From Dehalococcoidia bacterium UBA2979 (lineage in GTDB: Bacteria; Chloroflexota; Dehalococcoidia; UBA2979): a DNA stretch of 14,533 nucleotides. A program made the position numbers and the translations under genes. This document shows, piece after piece, positions 8,694 through 14,533 of the stretch. The stretch covers positions 1 to 14,533 of the forward strand of contig DEAP01000026.1 of assembly GCA_002348225.1 (NCBI GenBank), written 5' to 3'. Under the pieces are notes generated by a model. It worked only from the letters and a program-made list of their open reading frames with translations. It was not told the origin of the DNA and did no database searches. The first letter of the stretch is position 1, and every line of letters starts with the position of its first letter.

Positions 8694-8708
8694 GTTAGCA
8701 GTGCTAAC
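8694..8708. promoter_or_regulatory. Perfect 15-bp palindrome, candidate operator
   Basis: GTTAGCAGTGCTAAC has 7-bp arms around one central base. It lies in the 79-bp gap between the SCP2-like gene and the second tandem CoA-transferase, 24 bp before that start codon. No T-run follows on either strand, so it is not an intrinsic terminator; a dimeric repressor site is the simplest reading. No convincing -35/-10 pair was found in the gap. Confidence 0.45.
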
Positions 8709-8749
8709 TGGAGGGGGCATGCGGCCTCGCAAAGAGAATTCAACTAGAG

Positions 8750-9202
8750 TTAGAAGCGGGTAGTTATTTGGCTCGCATTATCGAAGAAAACCTGAAGACT
8801 CGGAATATACCTGAAGAATAGATCTGCTTTGAATCCATCTTCAAGTTCATTCCGATGGATGGGCTCGTCATACTTTAAATCGAGAGTATTTAATGTCCAG
8901 TCGAGTGACGCACCATTGTTTTTCTTTATGTCCTTGAGCATGTCTTTCCACTGATCTGCTTCAAGTTCGATAATGAAGTCACAGTCACGCATCTCATCTT
9001 CTTCAATTTCCTTAATTTCATGAATGTTAAGGACATCAAAATTAACTTGAATTATGGAGTCCTCAGACTTGAAAGCGACAATCGCATTGAGCCGGCCGTA
9101 TTTTTGATACTGCTGGTCGGCCACGGTGATTGATGCCACCTCTTCGTACCACCCGACTGACGGGAACTTTATTCTTTTTGCTGTCGATGCTTTCGCGGCC
9201 AT
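8750..9202 (-). CDS. SCP2-like (sterol-carrier-like) small protein
   Basis: This 150-residue acidic protein has no signal peptide or membrane segment. Its middle and C-terminal parts follow an SCP2-like layout: a 'DFIIELEADQWKDMLKDIKK' strand-helix with Trp85, a short strand, then 'DLFFRYIPSLQVFFDNAS' as the closing hydrophobic helix. SCP2 domains bind lipids or acyl-CoAs in a hydrophobic tunnel, which would suit a carrier or accessory role for a hydrophobic substrate; the match is by eye and moderate. The start is the ATG at 9202: an in-frame ATG at 9220 is followed by AAGGAG, which is the Shine-Dalgarno for the second ATG, so the first cannot easily be the start. The gene lies between the FmdB-like gene (45 bp) and the tandem CoA-transferase (79 bp), all in the same direction. 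Confidence 0.6.
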   Translation of the reverse strand: MAAKASTAKRIKFPSVGWYEEVASITVADQQYQKYGRLNAIVAFKSEDSIIQVNFDVLNIHEIKEIEEDEMRDCDFIIELEADQWKDMLKDIKKNNGASLDWTLNTLDLKYDEPIHRNELEDGFKADLFFRYIPSLQVFFDNASQITTRF

Positions 9203-9211
9203 TGTTTGTCT

Positions 9212-9217
9212 CTCCTT
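9212..9217 (-). promoter_or_regulatory. Ribosome binding site that decides the SCP2-like start
   Basis: AAGGAG on the minus strand immediately follows an upstream in-frame ATG (9220) and lies 9 nt before the ATG at 9202. It therefore favours the shorter, 150-residue product over the longer reading. Confidence 0.75.
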
Positions 9218-9247
9218 CATTTAGATTCGTTTATGCACCAAATTAAA

Positions 9248-9544
9248 TTAAAAATCTATCGGGTCTCCAGGATCTTCAGCGGCGCTGAACGGAGTTAGTT
9301 TGTTTAGGTGTCTCATCGGTTCAGCTTCTGGCGTGCGGGCCATATGGTCCTCTACCATGCGTTTGTAGGCAGGATCGACAGCCCTGAGCTTGTCGAGTTC
9401 ACTCTGCGGAACGGCGAATGTGCTCATCAGTCTCTTTAACGATCCATCACATGCATCGCAGTCACTTGGCTCGGGCTGATTGCGACGCACGAGAGCCTCA
9501 CTTGTTTTCGAGCATTTTTCACATTCGTAGTTATAGAGCGGCAT
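9248..9544 (-). CDS. FmdB-family zinc-ribbon protein
   Basis: The 98-residue protein begins 'MPLYNYECEKC' and has two CxxC pairs (Cys8/Cys11 and Cys29/Cys32) separated by 17 residues, with the typical Tyr-rich N-terminus of the FmdB/CxxC_CxxC_SSSS zinc-ribbon family. The C-terminal 65 residues are polar and probably not well folded. FmdB proteins are small, poorly understood, often labelled regulatory, and frequently encoded beside metabolic enzymes. Here it follows the degenerate ferritin-like gene by 8 bp with only a weak ribosome site, so its translation is probably coupled to that gene. A role as a small accessory subunit of the diiron enzyme is conceivable but is inference. Confidence 0.85.
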   Translation of the reverse strand: MPLYNYECEKCSKTSEALVRRNQPEPSDCDACDGSLKRLMSTFAVPQSELDKLRAVDPAYKRMVEDHMARTPEAEPMRHLNKLTPFSAAEDPGDPIDF

Positions 9545-9552
9545 GAAGTTAA

Positions 9553-10719
9553 TTACCTAGCACTCTCATCACGGGCGCGCTCACGCATTTCTTCGATCAT
9601 CGCTCGCATCTCATCCGCTGACGTATGACCAGTTATCGGAATGCCTGCTAGGATTGCGCCCCAAGGGCCATTTGCAACCTGCGCTGTTCGATCAACGTTG
9701 GCCTGCTTACAGCGACCTAGGTAAACACTAAGGAAATGCTGTTGTAGTTCAAGTACGCGTCCCATCCCGAGTTCCATATTTTGTACCCCGCCACCGAAAA
9801 TAATGGCTAGAGCCTCCCAAAGTACCGGATCGTTGAAGTCGCTAAGCTGGGCGAATTCAGCGAGCTGCAAAGTTCCCTGAAATACATCAGTAAGCTCACT
9901 CTTCTTGGAGATAGCAAATCGGATGTGGTCACAGGCGTAGGCTGATTTACGCATAATGTCGGGTAAAATTCGAAACGCCAGTTCACGATCGGCCTCAGTA
10001 GGGCCGTATACAGAAAGATACCGTACGATCGCTGTCATGAGTGACCCGCGAAGAAGCCACATAGTCAGCACGGTCTGTGACCAACCTGAGTACGTTTCAA
10101 GGCAGGCTCGGTTCATTCGACCCGGACTTTCCAGCATCATTCCTGCGCCATTAAGTAGAGCACGCTTCCGGTATCCTTCTTCTACTCGAGCCGAGTCATA
10201 GACGGCAGTCGATAGGAAATATTTCACTTCGTGATATCCCGGGCTGAGATTCTGGAGCCATGCGGAGACAACCTCTGATTCTACAGAGCCCCAATTTGAA
10301 AGTTCAGTCGCTACTTGAGCGATCGCTATTTCCACGTCTTCAGATAGGCCACGACCTGTGTCCCATGGAATATCAGTAGCGGTTGACCATCTGCGTGAAA
10401 TTCCTTCTTCATAGAGATGGGGGGCTGAATCTGCCCACTGCTCGTACTTATCCTGCACATAATAGCCACCGATTGAGCCAGCTGACGGGACGGGGACTGC
10501 TCCACGCGGGAGACGATTTCGATATGGATAGTGTTCAGGGATATCCCCATAGATGCCGATATTGAGTGCATCAAGGGTCAGCCCACCACCATTTTTTTCA
10601 GGTAGTGCTTTTGTACCCCACTGGAACGTTTTATCCATCCAACTCAAATCGGGCAGATCCGGGAGTGCATTATCTTCGTAGTCAGCTTTTGATGACGTGT
10701 TGCTATCTTTTTGAACCAT
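9553..10719 (-). CDS. Ferritin-like paralog with diiron ligands lost (possible beta-type subunit)
   Basis: This 388-residue protein is an obvious paralog of the next gene upstream: both share 'PRGA', 'LYEE' followed by '(R/Q)W(S)(S/T)A' and 'D(I/V)PW', and 'YRKRALLNGAG'/'FRKRALANGGG', and they align almost without gaps through the ferritin-like core. Every expected metal ligand is replaced: helix-one Glu positions are Asn142/Gly144, the first ExxH is Ser176/Val179, the third-helix Glu is Gly225, and the second ExxH is Ile255/Lys258. Extra C-terminal residues (about 275-388) differ from the paralog. It therefore cannot bind a diiron centre in this fold and probably works as a structural or regulatory partner, as beta subunits do beside alpha subunits in bacterial multicomponent monooxygenases. 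The start ATG has GGAGGGG 3-5 nt upstream. A strong terminator precedes the gene. Confidence 0.85.
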   Translation of the reverse strand: MVQKDSNTSSKADYEDNALPDLPDLSWMDKTFQWGTKALPEKNGGGLTLDALNIGIYGDIPEHYPYRNRLPRGAVPVPSAGSIGGYYVQDKYEQWADSAPHLYEEGISRRWSTATDIPWDTGRGLSEDVEIAIAQVATELSNWGSVESEVVSAWLQNLSPGYHEVKYFLSTAVYDSARVEEGYRKRALLNGAGMMLESPGRMNRACLETYSGWSQTVLTMWLLRGSLMTAIVRYLSVYGPTEADRELAFRILPDIMRKSAYACDHIRFAISKKSELTDVFQGTLQLAEFAQLSDFNDPVLWEALAIIFGGGVQNMELGMGRVLELQQHFLSVYLGRCKQANVDRTAQVANGPWGAILAGIPITGHTSADEMRAMIEEMRERARDESAR

Positions 10720-10748
10720 GTACCCCTCCGAACCTCAGTGGCTTATAT

Positions 10749-10785
10749 AAAAAAATACTGGGTGTGATCTATACACCCAGTATTT
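10749..10785 (-). terminator. Intrinsic terminator between the ferritin-like genes
   Basis: On the minus strand, 7 nt after the TAA of the diiron gene, a perfect 13-bp stem (10785-10773 with 10765-10753) encloses a 7-nt loop and runs into seven consecutive T residues (10755-10749, three inside the stem). This is a textbook rho-independent terminator. It lies inside a run of same-direction genes, so it probably limits transcription of the downstream paralog rather than ending the unit completely. The stem also has a short T-run on the plus-strand side, but no plus-strand gene ends here. Confidence 0.85.
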
Positions 10786-10791
10786 CTAAAT

Positions 10792-11916
10792 TTACGCAGC
10801 TACGTAGTCACTGAGGCCAGCAGCGGCACGACCATTGGTGAATCTGTCACCCAAGCCAGCAACCTTGATTCGCTGTATGTATTCCTTTACCTGGCGTTGT
10901 CGCACTGCTGCGGCAATTTGTTCACCCTCGCGGAGAGAAGCCTCATCGGTTCCTCCTCCAAGCAAAGCAGTGATTGCTGCATTTGAGGGAGTACCTCGAA
11001 CTGCAGGGTTCTGTCCGCCTGTACCTGCGACCAAACCTAGTTCGATTTCATCGAGGTACGAGTGAATTTCTTCAGTTCGCTCGGCGTCAGTCTGAGCTAC
11101 ATACTGTAGATGCATGACACCAAAAGCTACGTGTCGTGATTCATCCGAGGCGGCGAGTCGGTAGATAGCTTTTTCGGCATCGTTATATGCCATCCTTTCT
11201 CCCATTCGGAAGATAGAGAGGACAAGTCCTTCTCCTGAGATGTGCAGGCGCGCAGACATTTCAGTGAAGTCACGAGCCGAGTCAATTGATGCGCCTGAAA
11301 GGGCAGCACTTGAGGTTTGACGTAGGAGGCCTCCACCATTAGCAAGGGCCCTCTTTCTGAAAACGTCAGCGTGACGTGCCTCGTCCATAATCTGCGAGAT
11401 GAGGAACATTCGCGGCTCGTAATAATCGGGCGATGTCTCGCTGATCCAGCGACCAGGAACATCACCGGCAACAAATTCGACTTCCGTTAAGAAAGTTGCT
11501 AGTTGACATTCTGCTCTTTCGATGTCATCAGGGAGTTCTTCAAGAGTTTCCCAAGGTACATCAACCGCGGATGACCACTGTCGCTGTACTGCCTCCTCGT
11601 ATAGTTGCGCACCATTTTTCAACCAGACATCTGCCTTAGTTCGGATAGCATATTTTCCAATACGAGCAGCACTCGGTCTGGTCATAGCACCGCGCGGGCG
11701 ACCAGTGACATTGTTAGTCCATTCGGGCACATCTGCGAACGGGCCTGAATCGACGTCCTGAAGGAGGAGTCCTCCTGATTTGTCAGCCGAATCTAGTTCT
11801 GTACCGAAGGTTTCTCTCTGTTGAAGCCAGTCCAACTTATAACCATTGGTCTTACCGTATTCAAGTAATTCTTCAAATGTCGACGGTGCTGTTTTTTTCT
11901 TCGCCTCGGTTGCCAT
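10792..11916 (-). CDS. Ferritin-like diiron oxidase/oxygenase (ligand-bearing subunit)
   Basis: The 374-residue protein carries the ferritin/R2-type diiron pattern: Glu145 or Glu147 on the first core helix ('FLTEVEFVAG'), Glu179-x-x-His182 in 'IMDEARHADVF', Glu229 in 'HISGEGL', and Glu259-x-x-His262 in 'ASDESRHVAFG'. Spacings of about 32 and 30 residues between the single Glu and its ExxH match those of R2-type proteins and monooxygenase alpha subunits. It is too long for a storage ferritin, and no radical-transfer features can be asserted. An O2-activating oxidase or oxygenase is the best reading. The ATG follows GAGGAGGG by 7 nt. A candidate promoter and a leader hairpin lie upstream and a strong terminator follows the stop, so this gene is probably the most highly expressed of the run. 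It is the first of six minus-strand genes. Confidence 0.85.
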   Translation of the reverse strand: MATEAKKKTAPSTFEELLEYGKTNGYKLDWLQQRETFGTELDSADKSGGLLLQDVDSGPFADVPEWTNNVTGRPRGAMTRPSAARIGKYAIRTKADVWLKNGAQLYEEAVQRQWSSAVDVPWETLEELPDDIERAECQLATFLTEVEFVAGDVPGRWISETSPDYYEPRMFLISQIMDEARHADVFRKRALANGGGLLRQTSSAALSGASIDSARDFTEMSARLHISGEGLVLSIFRMGERMAYNDAEKAIYRLAASDESRHVAFGVMHLQYVAQTDAERTEEIHSYLDEIELGLVAGTGGQNPAVRGTPSNAAITALLGGGTDEASLREGEQIAAAVRQRQVKEYIQRIKVAGLGDRFTNGRAAAGLSDYVAA

Positions 11917-11938
11917 ACGGATGCCCTCCTCAATATGC

Positions 11939-11958
11939 GGCTGCAGGAAGTTGCAGCC
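11939..11958 (-). promoter_or_regulatory. Leader stem-loop upstream of the diiron gene
   Basis: GGCTGCA and TGCAGCC form a perfect 7-bp stem with a 6-nt loop, 22 bp before the diiron ATG. If the promoter below is real, the stem would begin within a few bases of the transcript 5' end, where such hairpins commonly stabilise mRNA. The ribosome site is outside the stem. Confidence 0.45.
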
Positions 11959-11969
11959 ACCTGAGTCAC

Positions 11970-11998
11970 ATGATACGCGATATCGGAAATTTTTGTAA
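11970..11998 (-). promoter_or_regulatory. Candidate sigma-70-type promoter for the diiron gene
   Basis: On the minus strand TTACAA (11998-11993) and TATCAT (11975-11970) are 17 nt apart; the -10 matches the consensus in five of six positions, the -35 only in three. The predicted start near 11963 gives a leader of about 45 nt. An 8-bp palindrome CGATATCG (11978-11985) lies in the spacer. Confidence 0.35.
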
Positions 11999-12034
11999 GG
12001 GTTTTATGCAATTTCCATGATGTAATACAGTTTT

Positions 12035-12048
12035 TCGCGGAACCGCGA
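12035..12048. repeat. Inverted repeat upstream of the diiron promoter
   Basis: TCGCGG-AA-CCGCGA has 6-bp arms around two bases, about 40 bp upstream of the candidate -35. It has no T-run and is more likely a protein-binding site than a terminator. The rest of the 228-bp gap 11917-12144 shows only a weaker inverted repeat, TAGGTG-ACC-CACCTA at 12092-12106. Confidence 0.35.
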
Positions 12049-12144
12049 TAGTTTTAGGAAGAGATAAGTGGTACTAAATCGACGTATTGGCTAGGTGACC
12101 CACCTATGGAGGGGCTGTTACGGGAGTCTTGAGTCTAAGGTGTT

Positions 12145-12233
12145 TGGTACCGGGAATGGGACTCGAACCCATACAGAGTAAATACTCCGGCAGATTTTAA
12201 ATCTGCTGCGTCTGCCAATTCCGCCATCCCGGC
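12145..12233 (-). tRNA. tRNA-Leu (anticodon UAA)
   Basis: The minus strand reads as an 89-nt class II tRNA. The acceptor GCCGGGA pairs with TCCCGGT (first pair G-U), followed by discriminator A and an encoded CCA. The anticodon arm GCAGA-TTTAAAA-TCTGC gives UAA, the long variable arm is GGAGTATTTACTC, and the T-arm loop carries GTTCGAGTC. No terminator is visible between its 3' end and the diiron gene. Confidence 0.95.
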
Positions 12234-12266
12234 GTACCTTTATCCATATGCATGGATGAAAGAGTT

Positions 12267-12340
12267 TGGAGGCGCCGACCGGAATCGAACCGGTGATAAA
12301 GGTTTTGCAAACCTCTGCCTTACCACTTGGCCACGGCGCC
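12267..12340 (-). tRNA. tRNA-Cys (anticodon GCA)
   Basis: A 74-nt tRNA on the minus strand: acceptor GGCGCCG with CGGCGCC, discriminator U (the cysteine identity base) and encoded CCA. The anticodon loop TTGCAAA gives GCA, and the T-arm is ACCGG-TTCGATT-CCGGT. It sits 33 bp from the Leu(UAA) gene; the spacer holds a small palindrome (12242-12257) that may help processing of a joint transcript. Confidence 0.95.
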
Positions 12341-12388
12341 GAGTGCTAGAAAGTCTATCAAAGGATCAGCTAAGAATAAAAGTTACTG

Positions 12389-12474
12389 TGGTGCCCGGGA
12401 TGAGATTCGAACTCATACACCCAAAGGGCACTGCCCCCTCAAGACAGCGCGTCTGCCAATTCCGCCACCCGGGC
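12389..12474 (-). tRNA. tRNA-Leu (anticodon GAG)
   Basis: An 86-nt class II tRNA on the minus strand: acceptor GCCCGGG with CCCGGGC, discriminator A and encoded CCA. The anticodon stem is CTGTC/GGCAG with loop TTGAGGG, giving GAG. The long variable arm pairs CCC with GGG, and the T-arm is ATGAG-TTCGAAT-CTCAT. It is the first of the three tRNAs in the direction of transcription. Confidence 0.95.
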
Positions 12475-12483
12475 AGTGTATTC

Positions 12484-12489
12484 ATAATA
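12484..12489 (-). promoter_or_regulatory. Candidate -10 box of the tRNA cluster
   Basis: TATTAT on the minus strand lies 9 nt before the 5' end of tRNA-Leu(GAG), a suitable distance for a tRNA promoter. No good -35 hexamer is visible 16-18 nt further upstream, so this is tentative. Confidence 0.25.
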
Positions 12490-12588
12490 AACGTATTTGA
12501 TAGAAAGAGCTGAGTTTCCTGCACATACCGGTTGTTATGTCTGTTTATGGTTGAGTGGTGCAAACGCCCCGAAAGATGTTTGGCAGGG

Positions 12589-12653
12589 GAGACAGGGCGA
12601 ACAGTGGATCTTTTGGTGGGTTCTGATGATGCTTGTTCGCTTGCCCTAGTCTC
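12589..12653. other. Imperfect long stem-loop in the intergenic region
   Basis: Three 5-bp blocks pair in register (GAGAC/GTCTC, AGGGC/GCCCT, GAACA/TGTTC) with bulges of one and four bases, enclosing a 30-nt loop (12604-12633). No T-run follows on either strand. It lies in the 340-bp gap 12475-12814, which has no gene I can support; a structured RNA or a regulatory element is possible. I do not recognise a known ncRNA family in it. Confidence 0.3.
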
Positions 12654-12732
12654 TGATTACTTATGTATGTCAATAGTTCCGATCTCGCCTTATAAATAAG
12701 CTAACAGAAGTGTGGACAAATCTACAAAGAGA

Positions 12733-12764
12733 ATGGAAACAAAACCATGACACTTTCCATGACA
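12733..12764. repeat. Overlapping short direct and inverted repeats
   Basis: CCATGACA occurs at 12745-12752 and again at 12757-12764, a 12-bp period. ATGGAAA (12733-12739) and TTTCCAT (12754-12760) form an inverted pair over the same stretch. This may be a protein-binding region downstream of the nuclease gene, or chance. Confidence 0.3.
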
Positions 12765-12814
12765 GTTTGTGTTTTTCGTGGGGTCTCAAGATCCCTTAGT
12801 AGTGAGGCTGTAGA

Positions 12815-14533
12815 TCAATGCTTAATCCGCAGGTAACTAATGATTTCTAGCATCGCACGACAGTCAATTTCGTTGTAATCGCGGATGTCATCCATTAATT
12901 CGTAATCTGTGAGGACCTTCCCATCGTTTTCGGCTTGCTGGTCACACCACCAAGCTCCTGCCATAGCGCCGAGACCATCCGTTGTCCCATCTGGCCACTC
13001 GATATCGATTAGCTCCAAATTATTGAGCGCTTTTGTTATAGCCTTGAGCCCAAATCCATGTGCGCCTCGGACGACGACGGGTTCCTGCCGCATGACTCGC
13101 TGTAAGAAATCGAACCAATTTGGGTCAGGCCAGTTGTTGTCTGGATGCCTGTTATAAGCGGAATTACTTGCTTTCTGAAGGAAGTTCACCTCAGCTGCTG
13201 ACCAGTGGTAGATATGGGCTTTATTGCCTGGATCGAGTCTATTTTGAACCAGATTCATGTGGTCAAACCATTCATCGATGATCCTAGCTTCTTCATTTTC
13301 GGTAAGCCGATCAGTTATGAAGCACTCGAATTGCCAGTCACCATCCTCCATGTGACCGCATCCGATCATGAAGATCAGATCCTGACCACTTTGATTAGGG
13401 AAATTATCAAAAGTATCCTTCAACGAATTGACCGTCTCAAAGTCCACGAAGAATTCGAGTTTTGGTCTTGGTTGCCAGACGGCTCGTTCCGTTTGTATTT
13501 TGTGCGGGAGTACTAACGAATCGCCGTCAGCTCGGTTCACTTCAAGAAACGCTGCTAGTCGAGGCTTCAGACTTTCTCCATTAACTCCCACGTCCTCAGG
13601 GGTGAGTAGGGGGTCACTCCAACGAGTGAAGCCAGATTTGTTGGCGAGATCACGCTTGGCTGCACTTACCTGGTACAGCACTGTGAGATCTTCCGTTTCT
13701 TTAATGATTGATTTCACAGCGTCCGACCAGTACCCAGCTTCACCCCCGGCATTGACTCGCAATTCATTAACTGATGGCTCAGGCTCAGCTACCCAGCTTG
13801 CCCCATCAGTTCGGAGTGTTCTCACCCAACTGACGGCTGACTCGGCGAGATTTGCGACTTTACGGCCTTCGGTATCATCAGTATCACAGCTAACTGGGCC
13901 GAGGCGATCCATACTACTGTTGCTGCTCAACGATTCACCTGCGACGCGCTGCTTCCAGCCACGACCTAACAGAAACGCGTGCGGCGGGCTATAGCCTTGT
14001 AGCCGAGCGAGCATTCGGTTGTAGAGATATACCTGCACCTTATACGCCCGTGAAGACTCACCATTTCCTAATTCTCCGGACTTACTCAGCAAATCTAAAT
14101 TTGCGAATTTTGAATCGACTACGACATAGTGCCAAGTTGCGTCAGGGAAATCGGGAGCAGGTCGGTGACTTTCAGCGTCGCTCAAAGTGTTTGGAAAGAG
14201 TTCATTGACGATATCTGAGCGGAACAGGAAGTCGGGCGAGCCATAGGTCTTTGATTCCGCGTCACGTAGAGTGCCTTGGTAGATGATTGGGACTCCTCGG
14301 GTCATCGCGTCGAATGTTTGCTCTGATGTTGCGATGTCGTAACGACCTGCATAGTCGCCACTCCAAATCGTTTCAACCTCACTTGCAGTCTGCAAATATT
14401 TCAGTACGTACTGCTCAAATACCTGCCCTTGGCTCATGATGATTCCGACGAAATCAGCCCTATCATCCACTGTGTCTTTTTCATAACCTTTTTCTTCACC
14501 ATAGAGCTCTAGCCAGTCAACAAGAGCATTTTC
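12815..14533 (-). CDS. PD-(D/E)XK plus RNase H-like nuclease, 5' end outside window
   Basis: The frame stays open to the window edge (21 sense codons upstream of GTG 14470), so the gene is partial at its N-terminus and GTG 14470 is not likely to be the start. Counting from that GTG, residues 75-170 hold a RecB-like PD-(D/E)XK core: 'SPD' (Asp80), 'VVVDSKF' (Asp119, Lys121), then a helix 'YKVQVYLYNRM'. Residues 338-551 hold an RNase H-like, DEDD-type exonuclease domain: 'FFVDFET' (Asp343, Glu345), 'IYHWSAAE', and 'DYNEIDCRAM' (Asp536). The order fits the TM0106-type RecB-like/RNase_H_2 family, some members of which are joined to helicases. A role in DNA or RNA processing or repair is likely; the exact substrate is unknown. 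The stop lies 340 bp from the tRNA cluster and there is no obvious link with the metabolic genes. Confidence 0.8.
   Translation of the reverse strand, partial: ENALVDWLELYGEEKGYEKDTVDDRADFVGIIMSQGQVFEQYVLKYLQTASEVETIWSGDYAGRYDIATSEQTFDAMTRGVPIIYQGTLRDAESKTYGSPDFLFRSDIVNELFPNTLSDAESHRPAPDFPDATWHYVVVDSKFANLDLLSKSGELGNGESSRAYKVQVYLYNRMLARLQGYSPPHAFLLGRGWKQRVAGESLSSNSSMDRLGPVSCDTDDTEGRKVANLAESAVSWVRTLRTDGASWVAEPEPSVNELRVNAGGEAGYWSDAVKSIIKETEDLTVLYQVSAAKRDLANKSGFTRWSDPLLTPEDVGVNGESLKPRLAAFLEVNRADGDSLVLPHKIQTERAVWQPRPKLEFFVDFETVNSLKDTFDNFPNQSGQDLIFMIGCGHMEDGDWQFECFITDRLTENEEARIIDEWFDHMNLVQNRLDPGNKAHIYHWSAAEVNFLQKASNSAYNRHPDNNWPDPNWFDFLQRVMRQEPVVVRGAHGFGLKAITKALNNLELIDIEWPDGTTDGLGAMAGAWWCDQQAENDGKVLTDYELMDDIRDYNEIDCRAMLEIISYLRIKH

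Noticed and set aside
9200..9220. ATG at 9220 as the start of the SCP2-like gene
   Set aside because: The codons right after it form AAGGAG, the ribosome site for the ATG at 9202; the upstream ATG has no ribosome site of its own.
10742..10748. TATATAA after the terminator T-run as a -10 box for the degenerate ferritin-like gene
   Set aside because: No -35 hexamer lies at a suitable distance; the sequence there is the terminator stem.
12092..12106. TAGGTG-ACC-CACCTA as a terminator for the tRNA cluster
   Set aside because: Only a 6-bp stem with a 3-nt loop and no T-run on the minus strand.
12145..12474. tRNA cluster as an integration site of a genomic island
   Set aside because: No integrase, no direct repeat of a tRNA 3' end and no sharp compositional change are visible in the window.
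12771..12796. Hairpin near GGGGTC-TCAA-GATCCC as the nuclease terminator
   Set aside because: On the nuclease strand the stem has an A-C mismatch and is followed by A-rich, not T-rich, sequence.
14468..14470. GTG at 14470 as the nuclease start
   Set aside because: The frame continues open with protein-like codons to the window end, so the true start is outside.

Overview
The window looks like chromosomal DNA of a free-living bacterium, roughly 50% GC, densely packed, with almost all coding capacity given to CoA-thioester and redox chemistry. Two tandem CaiB-type CoA-transferases, an atypical crotonase, a hotdog-fold dehydratase, a TcuA-like flavoprotein and ferritin-like diiron paralogs together fit marine Chloroflexota of the SAR202/Dehalococcoidia type, which are rich in such paralogs. 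That placement is an inference from gene content only; no phylogenetic marker is present.

Layout. (1) 2-4711, plus strand: the 3' part of a MaoC/hotdog gene, a tandem CaiB/BaiF CoA-transferase (start overlaps the previous stop by one base), a crotonase-superfamily protein, and a lipoprotein with a C-terminal thioredoxin fold. (2) 11916-4718, minus strand, converging on group 1 with 6 bp between stops: a ferritin-like diiron protein, its paralog with the metal ligands lost, an FmdB-type zinc ribbon, an SCP2-like protein, a second tandem CaiB protein and an FAD-dependent dehydrogenase. A strong intrinsic terminator lies between the first two genes. (3) 12145-12474, minus strand: tRNA-Leu(UAA), tRNA-Cys(GCA), tRNA-Leu(GAG), all with encoded CCA. 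(4) 12475-12814: non-coding, with an imperfect long stem-loop and short repeats. (5) 12815 to the window end, minus strand: a PD-(D/E)XK plus RNase H-like nuclease, open at its 5' end.

How the genes may work together. Group 1 reads as acyl-CoA processing (CoA transfer, then hydratase/crotonase chemistry). Group 2 reads as a possible oxygenation/dehydrogenation pathway: a two-subunit diiron oxidase (one ligand-bearing chain, one ligand-less), small accessory proteins, possible lipid-like substrate binding, CoA activation by a CoA-transferase, then flavin-dependent desaturation. The most interesting point is the adjacent active/degenerate ferritin-like pair with a terminator between them, in a layout reminiscent of alpha/beta hydroxylase subunits. 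The same pairing of an active and a degenerate unit recurs inside both CaiB fusions, whose N-terminal halves have lost the catalytic aspartate. Substrates cannot be read from the sequence.
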